Assembly (NCBI RefSeq): GCF_037026715.1
Contig: NZ_JBANCG010000010.1
Coordinates: 1 to 64,000, forward strand
From: Breoghania sp037026715
Lineage (GTDB): Bacteria > Pseudomonadota > Alphaproteobacteria > Rhizobiales > Stappiaceae
DNA: 64,000 nt
Direction of reading: 5' to 3'
Positions 25,019 through 33,348 of the stretch are shown here, in pieces (the first letter of the stretch is position 1; every line of letters starts with the position of its first letter). The notes under the pieces were generated by a model, which saw only the letters and a list, made by a program, of their open reading frames with translations, had not been told where the DNA came from and searched no databases. The position numbers and the translations under genes are program-made.

Positions 25019-25996
25019 TTAGGTGAGCATCGCGAGGGGATTGGCGCGCGTGATTTCGTCTATCCGCTCGTCCGTCAGGCCGAACTTGCGGAACCAGACC
25101 TCAGTGAGCGCCAGCCATTCCTCTATATCGGGCTGGCTGGGCTGGCCGAGATCGGAGCTGTAGACGAGGTTGGAAATGCCGGTCAGGGCCGCGCCGAAAT
25201 CCTCCTCGCTCTGGTAGCCGAGCAGGTAGGTCAGCGCGCATTGCTCGATATAGAGCGAAGGTTCCGCGCCGAGTTCGATCAGCTCGCGCGCGGAAAATCC
25301 CGTCATGGGACTGGCGGGCTGGTTCAACATCAGCCTCGGCACGCCGAGCGCCAGCGCCGCATCTATCAGACGATAAACGTCCTCCTTGTCCGCATGGCCG
25401 GTGGACAGCACCAACGGATGATCCCGGCAAAGGCGCATCACGTCCAGCGTTTCTGGCAGAAGCGCGCCGTCCTCGCCGGAAACCCGCAAGGGCCGGATCG
25501 GAGCACGGCTGAGGATCGGGTTCGCGGGCTCGCGCGACAGGCGGCTTCTGTGCGGATGGCCGGTGACCGTGGGCAGGTGGACGATGAAACGGGCCTCGCC
25601 CGCCCCCGTCTGCTGCCCAGTCTGCCCCCCCCTCTGGCCCCCCCTCTGGCACCCGGCCTGGCACAGCGAGCGCTCCACCACCCGCCAGTCGATCCCGCCG
25701 GCGATTTCGTTCAGGACCAGCGAACCGGACAGCGGCAGGCCCGCGCGCCGGGCCTCCACGCTTTGCGCCGCCGTGCAGCCCAGATGGTTCTTCAGCACGA
25801 CCCAGCCGCCGTATTCGGCATAGAGCCCGCCCGCCTCCAGCGCGCCGTGACGGCGCACATAGGCGTCGGGATCGGCGTGATAGTGCACATCGATGAAGCG
25901 CGCGGCGGAAAGCGGCGCCGGGAGCGGAGCGGACGAGAGCTCCGCCGTCTCCCCGGCCCGGCCGGGCCGGTTGCGGGCGTGGATGTTCGCAAGCAA
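25019..25996 (-). CDS. DUF6282-like metal-dependent amidohydrolase
   Basis: The protein (about 325 residues) has the TIM-barrel amidohydrolase metal motif FIDVHYHADPD, a second His in FIVHLPTVTGHPH and LVLSTGHADK, and LVYSSDLGQPSQPDIEEW near the C-terminus. These match the DUF6282 group as I recall it. I start at a TTG with GAGGA about ten bases upstream. An in-frame GTG at 26107 would add 37 unconserved residues and lies inside the putative LysR operator. A Gly/Gln-rich insertion (CQAGCQRGGQRGGQTG) is coded by 12-nt repeats. It is divergent from a LysR gene. Confidence 0.75.
   Translation of the reverse strand: MLANIHARNRPGRAGETAELSSAPLPAPLSAARFIDVHYHADPDAYVRRHGALEAGGLYAEYGGWVVLKNHLGCTAAQSVEARRAGLPLSGSLVLNEIAGGIDWRVVERSLCQAGCQRGGQRGGQTGQQTGAGEARFIVHLPTVTGHPHRSRLSREPANPILSRAPIRPLRVSGEDGALLPETLDVMRLCRDHPLVLSTGHADKEDVYRLIDAALALGVPRLMLNQPASPMTGFSARELIELGAEPSLYIEQCALTYLLGYQSEEDFGAALTGISNLVYSSDLGQPSQPDIEEWLALTEVWFRKFGLTDERIDEITRANPLAMLT
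25621..25656 (-). repeat. 12-nt imperfect tandem repeats inside the DUF6282-like gene
   Basis: Three units of the form TCTGSCMCCCSS code for a Gln/Gly/Arg-rich loop between two conserved blocks. The insertion keeps the frame and is likely a tolerated surface loop. Confidence 0.7.
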
Positions 25997-26088
25997 GATC
26001 TGAGATCCTCGGCTCGGTTCGCATCGCGCGGGCGCCGGGCCCCTCGGGCAGGCCCGGACGCGGCGCGCGTGCCACAGAAAAAGGCGGT

Positions 26089-26125
26089 TTGAACAAATAA
26101 AGATCACCGGTATTTACTTGTTCAA
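26089..26125. promoter_or_regulatory. Inverted repeat TTGAACAA / TTGTTCAA in the divergent promoter
   Basis: Two exact 8-bp arms are separated by 21 nt between the amidohydrolase operon and the LysR gene. The inner bases also pair partly (TAA/TTA). The site probably binds the adjacent LysR regulator. Confidence 0.6.
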
Positions 26126-26256
26126 TTTTCTACAAACGTAGAGCAAGAGACAAGTCGCGAGCTTGTCCGGAATCTATGGACCGAAATGTCAATAAAACCG
26201 GGACGCCTAAGAGCCCGGATTCATCAGGACGGGGAGGTGAAGAGGGAGATATTGCC

Positions 26257-27192
26257 GTGGAAAGTCTGTCGCGTTTTGCATTATTCATTCAGGTTGTGGA
26301 GTCGGGCAGTTTCGTGGCCGCGGGGCGCCAGCTCGGGATTTCGCCCTCCGCGGTCGGCAAGGGCATCGGCCGGCTGGAGGAAAATCTCGGCGTCTCGCTG
26401 TTCCGGCGCACCACCCGCAGCCTCAGCCTGACCGACGAGGGCCGCCTGCTGCTGGAGCGATGCCGGCGGATCTTCTGTGAGCTGGAGGCGATCGAAACGG
26501 AATTGGCGAGCCGGTCGACGGAGCCGAAGGGGGTTCTCAAGATCACGATGCCCCTTGTTCACAAGCTGCTTCTTCCCTCCCTCGGCCGCTTTAGCGAGGC
26601 GCACCCGAACGTCGAGCTCGAACTCGATTTCACCGATCGGCTGGTGGACATCGTCAACGAGGGCTTCGACGTGGCGATCCGCACGGGGGACCTGCAGGAT
26701 TCGCTGCTCACCTCGCGCCGTCTCGGCAGCTACACGATGATGCTGGTCGCCTCCGCCGGCTACCTCGCGGCCCGCGGCGAGCCCGCCGGCCCCTGCGATC
26801 TGGCGAACCACTCCCTGTTGCGCCACCGCTACCTGCATTCGGGCAAGATGGAGGACTGGCCGCTGACCGGCGTCGATGCGGGTCTCACCTTGCCCACGAC
26901 GATCGTGTGCAACAACATCGAGGCGCTGATGGACCTGGCGCTGGAAGGGCGCGGCATCGCCTGCCTTCCCGATTTCGCGGTCCGGGACGCGATCGCGCAG
27001 GGGCGAATGCGGCAGGTCCTGCGGCCCCACGTCCACCACGAAGGCGTGTTTCGCGTGCTCTGGCCCTCCAGCCGGCACGCCTCGCCGCGCGTCAGGGCGT
27101 TCATCGATTTCCTCGTGGCGGAAAACCTGTTCGCAGAGGTCGCAATCGCCGCGCAAAGCCCGGCGACCGTCCTCTCCGGTTCCGCCTATTGA
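26257..27192 (+). CDS. LysR-family transcriptional regulator
   Basis: The 311-residue regulator begins VESLSRFALFIQVVESGSFV, the usual LysR start. Helix-turn-helix residues are AAGRQLGISPSAVGKGIGRLEENL, and the effector domain includes GVLKITMPLVHKLLLPSLGRF. I use the GTG preceded by GAGGGAGA at seven bases; an ATG 27 codons upstream would add an unconserved polar extension. It lies between the ABM/DUF6282 pair and the flavin-reductase operon and may control both. Confidence 0.9.
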   Translation: MESLSRFALFIQVVESGSFVAAGRQLGISPSAVGKGIGRLEENLGVSLFRRTTRSLSLTDEGRLLLERCRRIFCELEAIETELASRSTEPKGVLKITMPLVHKLLLPSLGRFSEAHPNVELELDFTDRLVDIVNEGFDVAIRTGDLQDSLLTSRRLGSYTMMLVASAGYLAARGEPAGPCDLANHSLLRHRYLHSGKMEDWPLTGVDAGLTLPTTIVCNNIEALMDLALEGRGIACLPDFAVRDAIAQGRMRQVLRPHVHHEGVFRVLWPSSRHASPRVRAFIDFLVAENLFAEVAIAAQSPATVLSGSAY

Positions 27193-27210
27193 TAAATATA
27201 TAAAAGGACG

Positions 27211-27315
27211 TCCGACGTACATGCATGTATTCAGTGCGCCCGCCCAACTTTTTCGGGACTTCCGTGTCCGCGCATAGTGGACGTAGGGGCAGTTTTATTT
27301 CCGAGATACGTCGGA
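27211..27315. promoter_or_regulatory. Distant 9-bp inverted repeat TCCGACGTA / TACGTCGGA
   Basis: Two exact 9-bp arms sit 87 nt apart in the promoter region ahead of the leader ORF and flavin reductase. They could be two half-sites for the upstream LysR protein or for looping. The region also has AT-rich stretches (GATAAATATATAAAAGG) suited to a promoter. Confidence 0.4.
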
Positions 27316-27398
27316 TACCATGCTTTTGCTGCAACGCGGCAGATATATAACGCCGCGATCCGGAGGGAGGAGAACCTGTCATTTCAAAGGGGTTCTCT

Positions 27399-27491
27399 AT
27401 GACTGCATCATTTGATCCGGCCTTTGTCGGCCACACCATTGAGCTTAGTTCTTCTCAGGCAGAAATCCCGCGGCGGGGAGGTGCATCATGA
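27399..27491 (+). CDS. Small ORF (30 aa) translationally coupled to the flavin reductase
   Basis: The reading frame gives a 30-residue peptide starting MTASFDPAFVGHTIE and ending PRRGGAS. Its ATG is preceded by AAAGGGG at six bases. Its TGA overlaps the flavin-reductase ATG as ATGA, the coupling used by other gene pairs in this window. No domain is recognised. It may be a leader peptide, a small subunit or a remnant of a longer gene. The overlap is also compatible with chance. Confidence 0.5.
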   Translation: MTASFDPAFVGHTIELSSSQAEIPRRGGAS

Positions 27492-28225
27492 CCACTCCCG
27501 CCAAATCCCGAAACGAACCCGGCGCGTTCGGCCATGACGCCGACGCATTCAAGCGCGGGATGAGACGCCTCGCGGCCGGCGTGTCGATCGTCACCACATG
27601 GGACCTCGCCAGCGCGCCCGGTCGTCCGGCTCCCGGTCATCCTGCTGACAGCGCCGCGCCGTCGGGCGCGGCCCGCCCGACGGGACTGATTGCGACGTCC
27701 GTCAGTTCGCTGTCTCTCGAACCGCCCTCGCTCATCGTCTGCGTCGGCCACACCTCGCGCAGCCACGACAGTTTCGCCGCGGCGCAACGGTTCGCGGTGA
27801 ACGTCCTCCTGCACGAGGATGCCTGGCTGGCGCAACGGTTCGCCGACGAGAGTTTCCGCGAGCAGCGGTTCGACGATCCGCGCTGGGATCCGCGCTGGCA
27901 GATCGACGGGAATGGGGCCCCGATGCTCAAGGGGGCGCTTGCCGCCTTCGACTGCCGGCTGGCGGCGCATTTCACCTACGCGACGCATTCGATTTTCGTG
28001 GGCGACGTGCTTGCGACACGCATCGCAGCCGCCGGAAACGATCCCCTGGTCTATCTCGACGGGCGCTACGTACGGTGCGTGCAGGCCGCCGACCGTGCCC
28101 CCGAGCACCGGCCCGAGCACCGGCCCGAACATCGGCCCGAACATCGGCCCGAACATCGGCAGGACCGCACGCGGCGCGCGGAGGCGGAGGCGTCCTCCGT
28201 TTCCGCCTCCCACGCGGGGCCGTGA
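27488..28225 (+). CDS. Flavin reductase family protein (HpaC/RutF type)
   Basis: The 245-residue protein has the split-barrel flavin reductase core: FKRGMRRLAAGVSIVTTWD, GLIATSVSSLSLEPPSLIVCV, FAVNVLLHED and HSIFVGDVL. It should reduce FMN with NAD(P)H for a partner monooxygenase, most likely the RutA-like protein six genes downstream. A Pro/Ala-rich insertion of about 25 residues follows TTWD. The C-terminus carries five PEHR repeats. The two low-complexity parts make it longer than the usual 160-190 residues. Confidence 0.9.
   Translation: MTTPAKSRNEPGAFGHDADAFKRGMRRLAAGVSIVTTWDLASAPGRPAPGHPADSAAPSGAARPTGLIATSVSSLSLEPPSLIVCVGHTSRSHDSFAAAQRFAVNVLLHEDAWLAQRFADESFREQRFDDPRWDPRWQIDGNGAPMLKGALAAFDCRLAAHFTYATHSIFVGDVLATRIAAAGNDPLVYLDGRYVRCVQAADRAPEHRPEHRPEHRPEHRPEHRQDRTRRAEAEASSVSASHAGP
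28100..28159 (+). repeat. Five 12-nt tandem repeats coding PEHR
   Basis: The unit CCCGARCAYCGG is repeated five times near the 3' end of the flavin-reductase gene. The first two copies are identical and the last three are identical, pointing to stepwise duplication. Confidence 0.95.
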
Positions 28226-28292
28226 GCGGCCATCACCACAGCCAGACGCTTCAGCCCGCGACCATGTCGCGGCATCGATGGGAGTTTGTACG

Positions 28293-29387
28293 ATGAAACC
28301 ATTGCGGATTCTCGACGTGACGCTGCGCGACGGCGGTTATCGGAACAATTTCGATTTCTCCAAGGAGTGCGCGGTCAGGATCGTCCAAGGCCTTGCGGCG
28401 ACGGGCGTCGATTTCGTGGAAATCGGCTATTGCAACGGCTCGTTCGTCCGCCGGCCCGAGCACGGGCTGACGAGCCGGGTCGACGACGGCTATATTGCGG
28501 CACTGCTTTGCGCCGCTGGCGCTTCGGCCAGACCCGGAGCCGCGCCAAAAGGCGGAGCGGCGACGAAACTCTGCGTCATGGTGCACCCGCTCAACGTGAC
28601 GCGCCAGGACCTGTTCGCGCTCGCCGCCCAGGGCATCGACGTGATCCGCGTCTGCCTGCGGCCCGACCAGCTTGACGCGGGCCTTGCGACGATCGCGGAC
28701 GCCAGGGCCGCCGGCATGGCGGTCAGCGCGAACGTGACCCGGGCGACCGAACTGCCGCGATCGACCATCATCCGCATGGCGGTTCTGGCGGAGGAGGCGG
28801 GCGCCGACCTCATCTGCATCGCCGATTCCAACGGCGCGATGATCCCGGCCGACGTGGAGCGCCTGATCGGCGACCTCGCCCTGTCGGTTGCCGTCCCGCT
28901 CGGGTTTCACGCCCACAACAACCTCTCGCTGGCGCTCTCGAACGCGATCGCGGCGAGCGCCGCCGGGGCGGAATACATCGACACCGCCATCAACGGCATG
29001 GGCAAGGGGGCGGGCAATCTCCATCTGGCGATGTTCATCGCCTATCTCGACCGGATCGGCCGCAACCATACCTACGACCTGGTGAAGGCGCTCGAACTCT
29101 CCAGTTTCGCCGCGCGCGAGGTTCCCGAAAACGCCAAGCCGCACCCGCTCATCGACGTGATGACGGGCGCCTACAACCTCTCCATCGACGCGGTGGCCAA
29201 GGTCGCGGCGAGCCAGCCTGCCCGGCGCGCGCGGCCCGAAGCCCGGCCCGAAGTTCGATTCGAGGCGCTGAAAGAGCTTCACGAACAACGCGACAGCGAG
29301 CGCCGCGACGGGGTCGGCCTCGTCGCCCCGCGTCCGGCGGTTTCCGCATCTCCCGCGCGGTCCGAAAGCGCCGCCGCCCCCGCATGA
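28293..29387 (+). CDS. DRE-TIM metallolyase family protein (HMG-CoA lyase / hydroxy-oxovalerate aldolase type)
   Basis: The 364-residue protein begins MKPLRILDVTLRDGGYRNNF, the DRE-TIM signature with metal Asp. VEIGYCNGSF, CIADSNGAMIPADVE and the metal HAHNN motif (GFHAHNNLSLALSNAI) follow. The LRDGGYRN variant is typical of aldolases related to 4-hydroxy-2-oxovalerate aldolase, not of isopropylmalate synthase. The tail is Arg/Pro/Glu-rich and poorly conserved. It probably cleaves or forms a C-C bond of a 2-oxo acid in the pathway coded by this operon. Confidence 0.87.
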   Translation: MKPLRILDVTLRDGGYRNNFDFSKECAVRIVQGLAATGVDFVEIGYCNGSFVRRPEHGLTSRVDDGYIAALLCAAGASARPGAAPKGGAATKLCVMVHPLNVTRQDLFALAAQGIDVIRVCLRPDQLDAGLATIADARAAGMAVSANVTRATELPRSTIIRMAVLAEEAGADLICIADSNGAMIPADVERLIGDLALSVAVPLGFHAHNNLSLALSNAIAASAAGAEYIDTAINGMGKGAGNLHLAMFIAYLDRIGRNHTYDLVKALELSSFAAREVPENAKPHPLIDVMTGAYNLSIDAVAKVAASQPARRARPEARPEVRFEALKELHEQRDSERRDGVGLVAPRPAVSASPARSESAAAPA

Positions 29388-29426
29388 GACCGGATCCGGC
29401 ACATGCCGGACACAGGAGAACAGTCG

Positions 29427-30689
29427 ATGACCAACATCCATGATCTGGCGCGACAACGCCCGGAACCACACCCGGAACAACGCCCGGGCGAGACGACCGG
29501 CAACCGGCCGCTGCGCATCTGCGTTCTGCCGGGAGACGGGATCGGCTCGGAGGTGACGGCCGCGGCCACGCCGGTCTTCGAGGCCGCCGGCGTTCCGGTG
29601 GATCTCTCCTATGGCGAGATCGGCTGGAAATGCTGGGTGGCCGAGGGCGATACGGTGCCGCCGGAGACCTGGGCGAAAATCGCGGCCACCGACGTGACCC
29701 TGCTTGGCGCGATCACCAGCAAGCCGCTGAAGGAGGCCGAGGCCGCCTTGCCAGCCCATCTGCGCGGACACGACCGCCCCTTCGTCTCGCCGGTCATTCA
29801 GCTTCGCCAACGGCTCAACCTGTTCGCCAACGTCCGGCCCGTGACGGACATCCACGAGGGCGGACGCTTCGCCTTCACCGTCATTCGCGAGAACACCGAA
29901 GGGCTCTATGCCGGGCTCGATTTCGGCGCCATCCCGGCCGAGTTCGAACCGCTGCTGCGGGCGCGCGAGGCGGCCGGCGCCCCGTGGGGAACCGTCGATC
30001 GGCAAGACGCGACGATGGCCGTGCGGCTGCAGACGCGGGCGGGACTCGAGCGCATCCTGCGCTTCGCCTTCGACCATGCCCGCCACAACGCCTTCGGCCC
30101 AGAATCTCTCGGCAAGGTGACCTGGGCCGACAAGCCCAACGTCCTTCGCCGCAGCGGGGCATTCGCGCGCGAGGTGATGGAGGGCGTCGCGCGGGACTAT
30201 CCCGACATCGAATGGACGATCGAGAACATCGACGCCATCGCCCTGTGGATGGTGCGCAGGCCCGAGCGGTTCGGCGTCATCGTCGCGGAGAACATGTTCG
30301 GCGATATCCTCTCCGACCTCGGCGCCGGGATCATGGGCGGGCTCGGCTTTGCGCCGAGCGCGAATATCGGCCGTGACGGCGCCTATTTCGAGCCGGTCCA
30401 CGGCAGTGCGCCGGCGCATGCCGGACACAACCGGGCCAACCCCGGCGCGATGTTCCTGACGATCGCATTGCTTCTGGATCATACCGGTCACGCAAGCGCG
30501 GCGGCGGGCATCCGCGATGCGGTCATGAAGGTCGCCCGCTCGCGATTGCGCACCTACGACCAGGGCGGCGACGCGACGACATCGCAGGTGGCCGACGCGA
30601 TCATCGCGCACGTGGCGCAAAGGCGGGACGCCTTCGCCGGCGAGCGAACAGAAACACGGGCGCCCGCCCGGGCGCGGGTGCCGTCATGA
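29427..30689 (+). CDS. Isocitrate/isopropylmalate dehydrogenase family protein
   Basis: The 420-residue protein is an NAD(P)-dependent beta-decarboxylating dehydrogenase: LPGDGIGSEVTAAA at the start, ENTEGLYAGLDFG, Arg-rich substrate site VSPVIQLRQRLNLFANVRP in parts, and NMFGDILSDLGAGIMGGLG with the metal Asp. It could act on isopropylmalate, tartrate or a related 2-hydroxy diacid. The N-terminal 30 residues are a low-complexity RPEPHPEQ region. Start at the ATG with CAGGAG upstream. It overlaps the next gene by four bases. Confidence 0.9.
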   Translation: MTNIHDLARQRPEPHPEQRPGETTGNRPLRICVLPGDGIGSEVTAAATPVFEAAGVPVDLSYGEIGWKCWVAEGDTVPPETWAKIAATDVTLLGAITSKPLKEAEAALPAHLRGHDRPFVSPVIQLRQRLNLFANVRPVTDIHEGGRFAFTVIRENTEGLYAGLDFGAIPAEFEPLLRAREAAGAPWGTVDRQDATMAVRLQTRAGLERILRFAFDHARHNAFGPESLGKVTWADKPNVLRRSGAFAREVMEGVARDYPDIEWTIENIDAIALWMVRRPERFGVIVAENMFGDILSDLGAGIMGGLGFAPSANIGRDGAYFEPVHGSAPAHAGHNRANPGAMFLTIALLLDHTGHASAAAGIRDAVMKVARSRLRTYDQGGDATTSQVADAIIAHVAQRRDAFAGERTETRAPARARVPS

Positions 30690-31393
30690 CCCCCGCCACG
30701 CTGTCGAATCCCGAGCACGATCCGCTGCTCGCCGCCGCAAAGGCCCTGGATACCGCCTCCCTGTCGGATGCCCTCGACAGCCTCGGCCTGCCGGCGGGCC
30801 TTGCCGGGATCCGGCCGCAAACCGGGGGCGCGCGCTGCGCCGGTTATGCCTACACCGTGCTTTACGAGCCGGTGGAGACGGAGGCGGGCGGCGGCGGGTT
30901 CCGCAACGCGGCCGACTACATCGACGACGTGCCGGCGGGCGCGGTCATCGTTTCCTCCAATCCCGGCCGCACCGATTGCACGACCTGGGGCGACATCCTC
31001 ACCCAGATGGCCGCCCTGAAAGGGATCGCCGGCACCGTCATCGACGGCGCCGCGCGCGATATCGAGACCGTCCGCGCCCTGGGCTATCCGCTGTTCAGCC
31101 GGGCCGTCTTCATGCGTTCGGGCAAGAACCGCGTGCAGCTGCGCGCGACACAGGTGCCGGTCGCCATCGACGGGACCATCGTCGCACCCGGCGATCTCGT
31201 GGTGGGCGACGCCAACGGCTGCGTCGTCGTCCCGCGCGGCCAGGCCCGGGAGGTCCTGCGCCGTGCGGCAGCCGTGGAGGCGACCGAGAACCGGATCCTT
31301 GCGGCCATCCGCTCCGGCGTTTCCCTGGCGCAGGCGCGCAAGCTCAATCGCTACGACCAGCCCTGGATCGTCCCTTCCGCTTCGCAGAACTGA
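30686..31393 (+). CDS. RraA-like family protein (HMG/CHA aldolase type)
   Basis: The 235-residue protein has the RraA fold: ALDTASLSDALDSLGL, VIVSSNPGRTDCTTWGDILTQMA and GTVIDGAARDIETVRALGYPLF, which carries the Asp/Arg of the aldolase site. IDGTIVAPGDLVVGDANGCVVVP completes it. Members either bind RNase E or act as 4-hydroxy-4-methyl-2-oxoglutarate / oxaloacetate decarboxylases; the GAARD motif and catabolic context favour the enzyme. ATGA overlap with the dehydrogenase gene. Confidence 0.9.
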   Translation: MTPATLSNPEHDPLLAAAKALDTASLSDALDSLGLPAGLAGIRPQTGGARCAGYAYTVLYEPVETEAGGGGFRNAADYIDDVPAGAVIVSSNPGRTDCTTWGDILTQMAALKGIAGTVIDGAARDIETVRALGYPLFSRAVFMRSGKNRVQLRATQVPVAIDGTIVAPGDLVVGDANGCVVVPRGQAREVLRRAAAVEATENRILAAIRSGVSLAQARKLNRYDQPWIVPSASQN

Positions 31394-31415
31394 ACGTATT
31401 GTCGAGGACATTGCC

Positions 31416-32429
31416 ATGAGACGCTTCAAAACGCGCATCACCGATCTTCTGAACATCGATCATCCGATCGTCCTCGCCCCGATGGGCGGAATATCTGGCG
31501 GCACCCTCGCGGCGAGCGTCTCGCGCGCCGGAGGGCTGGGCCTTGTGGGGGCGAGCTACGGCGAGCGGGCATGGATGGAGAGCGAACTGGCGAAACTCGG
31601 CGCGCCCGGCGCGCCGTGGGGGATCGGCCTCGTCATGTTCACCGTGGCGGAGCGGATGGACCTGCTCGACCTGGCGCTCTCCCATGCGCCCGACGTCATC
31701 GCCCTGTCGTTCGGCGATCCGGCGCCGTTCCTGCCGCGCATCCACGCCGCCGGCGCGAAGGCGATCGTTCAGGTGCATGAACTCGACCAGGCGCGCGCGG
31801 CGGCGGACCTCGGCGCCGACGCGCTGATCGTGCAGGGGGCGGAGGCCGGCGGGCACAGCCGCCAGCGCTCGACATTCCCGCTTCTGCCGGCCGTACGCGA
31901 TCTTGTGGGCGAAGACATGCCGCTGATTGCGGCCGGCGGCATCGGTGACGGGCGGGGGGTGGCGGCGGCGCTGGCGCTGGGCGCCGATGCCGCGATGCTC
32001 GGCACCCGGTTCGTCGCCTGCGACGAGTCGCTTGCGAGCGGCAGGCACAAGCAGCGGCTCGTTGCCGCGGGTGCTGCGGAAACCGTACGCACCCGCGCAT
32101 TCGACATCGTTCGCGGGATCGCGTGGCCGGAGCCCTATTCCGGCCGCGCGATCGCCAACGGCTTCTCGCGCCGCTGGGCGGAGCGGGAAGGGGAACTGGC
32201 CGGCGCACCCGCCAATGTGCGCGCGCACTACGCGGAGGCGCTGGCGGCCGACGATCTCGACTTCCGCGCCATGTGGGCGGGCGAGGTCCTCGACATCGTT
32301 CGCGATATCCGCCCCGCCCGGCGCATCGTCGAGGAACTCGTCGCGGACGCGCTCGACACGATTTCCGGCTTCGAAAGGCTCCTCGCCCCGCAATCGCATG
32401 ACGCACGGCAGCGGGAGAGCGCGGCATGA
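31416..32429 (+). CDS. Nitronate monooxygenase family flavoprotein
   Basis: The 337-residue TIM-barrel FMN protein has IVLAPMGGISGGTLAASVSRAGGLG, VHELDQARAAADLGADALIVQGAEAGGH with the catalytic His, and LIAAGGIGDGRGVAAALALGADAAMLGT. It likely oxidises a nitronate or a related activated carbon acid; some relatives are enoyl reductases. The frame is open upstream but the ATG used fits homologues. Its stop overlaps the next start by four bases. Confidence 0.9.
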   Translation: MRRFKTRITDLLNIDHPIVLAPMGGISGGTLAASVSRAGGLGLVGASYGERAWMESELAKLGAPGAPWGIGLVMFTVAERMDLLDLALSHAPDVIALSFGDPAPFLPRIHAAGAKAIVQVHELDQARAAADLGADALIVQGAEAGGHSRQRSTFPLLPAVRDLVGEDMPLIAAGGIGDGRGVAAALALGADAAMLGTRFVACDESLASGRHKQRLVAAGAAETVRTRAFDIVRGIAWPEPYSGRAIANGFSRRWAEREGELAGAPANVRAHYAEALAADDLDFRAMWAGEVLDIVRDIRPARRIVEELVADALDTISGFERLLAPQSHDARQRESAA

Positions 32430-33262
32430 GCGCGCTCGCAGAACACGATGCCGGCAGCCTTCGGGCGCGGGCGATCCCGCCCCGCGGCTTTCAAGGCGGC
32501 CCGCGCGCACGCATCGCGTACACGACCTTTCCGGGCGGCCGCAAGCGGGCGGTCCTCCTCTCTCCGATCCTGCCGGCATGGGACGAGGGCGCCTACTTCG
32601 CCCCGTTGCTGCCGGAGCTGGCAAACGCGGGCTACACGACGACGATCCACGACACGCTGGCCCTCGTCGAACCGGGCATGACCTTCGCCGACCTCGTGTC
32701 GGCCTGGCGCGCCCGGCTGGGGGAGGGCATGCCGGTGGATCTGATCGGCGGCGCGGCGCTCGGGGGAACCGTGGCGCAAGGCCTGATCGCCGCGCCTCCT
32801 TTCGCGGAAACGGCCCGCGCGCTCTTCGTCTCCTCGCCGACTGTGGTGGACGACGCGCTTTCGGCGGCGCTGCGCGAGCTTGCGGGGCTCGCGCGCGAAG
32901 TCTCGGCGGGAGCGTGCCTGCGGCGGCTGGGCGAACTCGTCGGCCGTAACGATACGGAAGAGGGCGCAACGGATGCCGCGCCCGAGGACGCCGGCTCGCA
33001 GGACCCGGTCGCGGCCGCCCGGCTGGCGCTCGGCTTCTCGGCACTGTGCGAGGTCGACGTGTCCCCTGGCATGGAGGCCTATGCCGGCCGGCTGCTGCAT
33101 GTCGTCGGCGACGCGTCGCGCATGGTCGCCCTGCGCAATGTCCGTGTTGCCGATCCCGTCCGGCAACACGCCTTTGTCGTACCGGGCGCGGGAATGCGTC
33201 CGCTGAGCGATCGCGGCGATGCGGTGAGACGGCGGGTCCGGGCGTTTCTCGCCGATCGGTAG
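32426..33262 (+). CDS. Alpha/beta-hydrolase-like protein lacking Ser and His of the triad
   Basis: The 278-residue protein has the outline of an alpha/beta hydrolase: VLLSPILPAWDEGAYFAPLLPEL, then DLIGGAALGG where LVGHSMGG is usual, HVVGDASRMV with the Asp, and PGAGMRPLSD where PGAGHRPLSE is usual. The nucleophile is Ala111 and the His is Met257. Surface and core look intact, so a binding or structural role is more likely than decay. It is tightly coupled to the nitronate monooxygenase gene and may be its partner. Confidence 0.75.
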   Translation: MSALAEHDAGSLRARAIPPRGFQGGPRARIAYTTFPGGRKRAVLLSPILPAWDEGAYFAPLLPELANAGYTTTIHDTLALVEPGMTFADLVSAWRARLGEGMPVDLIGGAALGGTVAQGLIAAPPFAETARALFVSSPTVVDDALSAALRELAGLAREVSAGACLRRLGELVGRNDTEEGATDAAPEDAGSQDPVAAARLALGFSALCEVDVSPGMEAYAGRLLHVVGDASRMVALRNVRVADPVRQHAFVVPGAGMRPLSDRGDAVRRRVRAFLADR

Positions 33263-33348
33263 GCAGCCCCGCCGACATGTTTCCATCGCCGCCAGGGCGG
33301 CAAAAGACGGTTTTCTGAGCCAACCCGTTTCCAGGAAAGGAGATTTCC

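Noticed and set aside
25997..26107. GTG start at 26107 for the DUF6282-like gene
   Set aside because: The added 37 residues are unconserved in look, no ribosome site is visible, and the codon lies between the arms of the TTGAACAA dyad.
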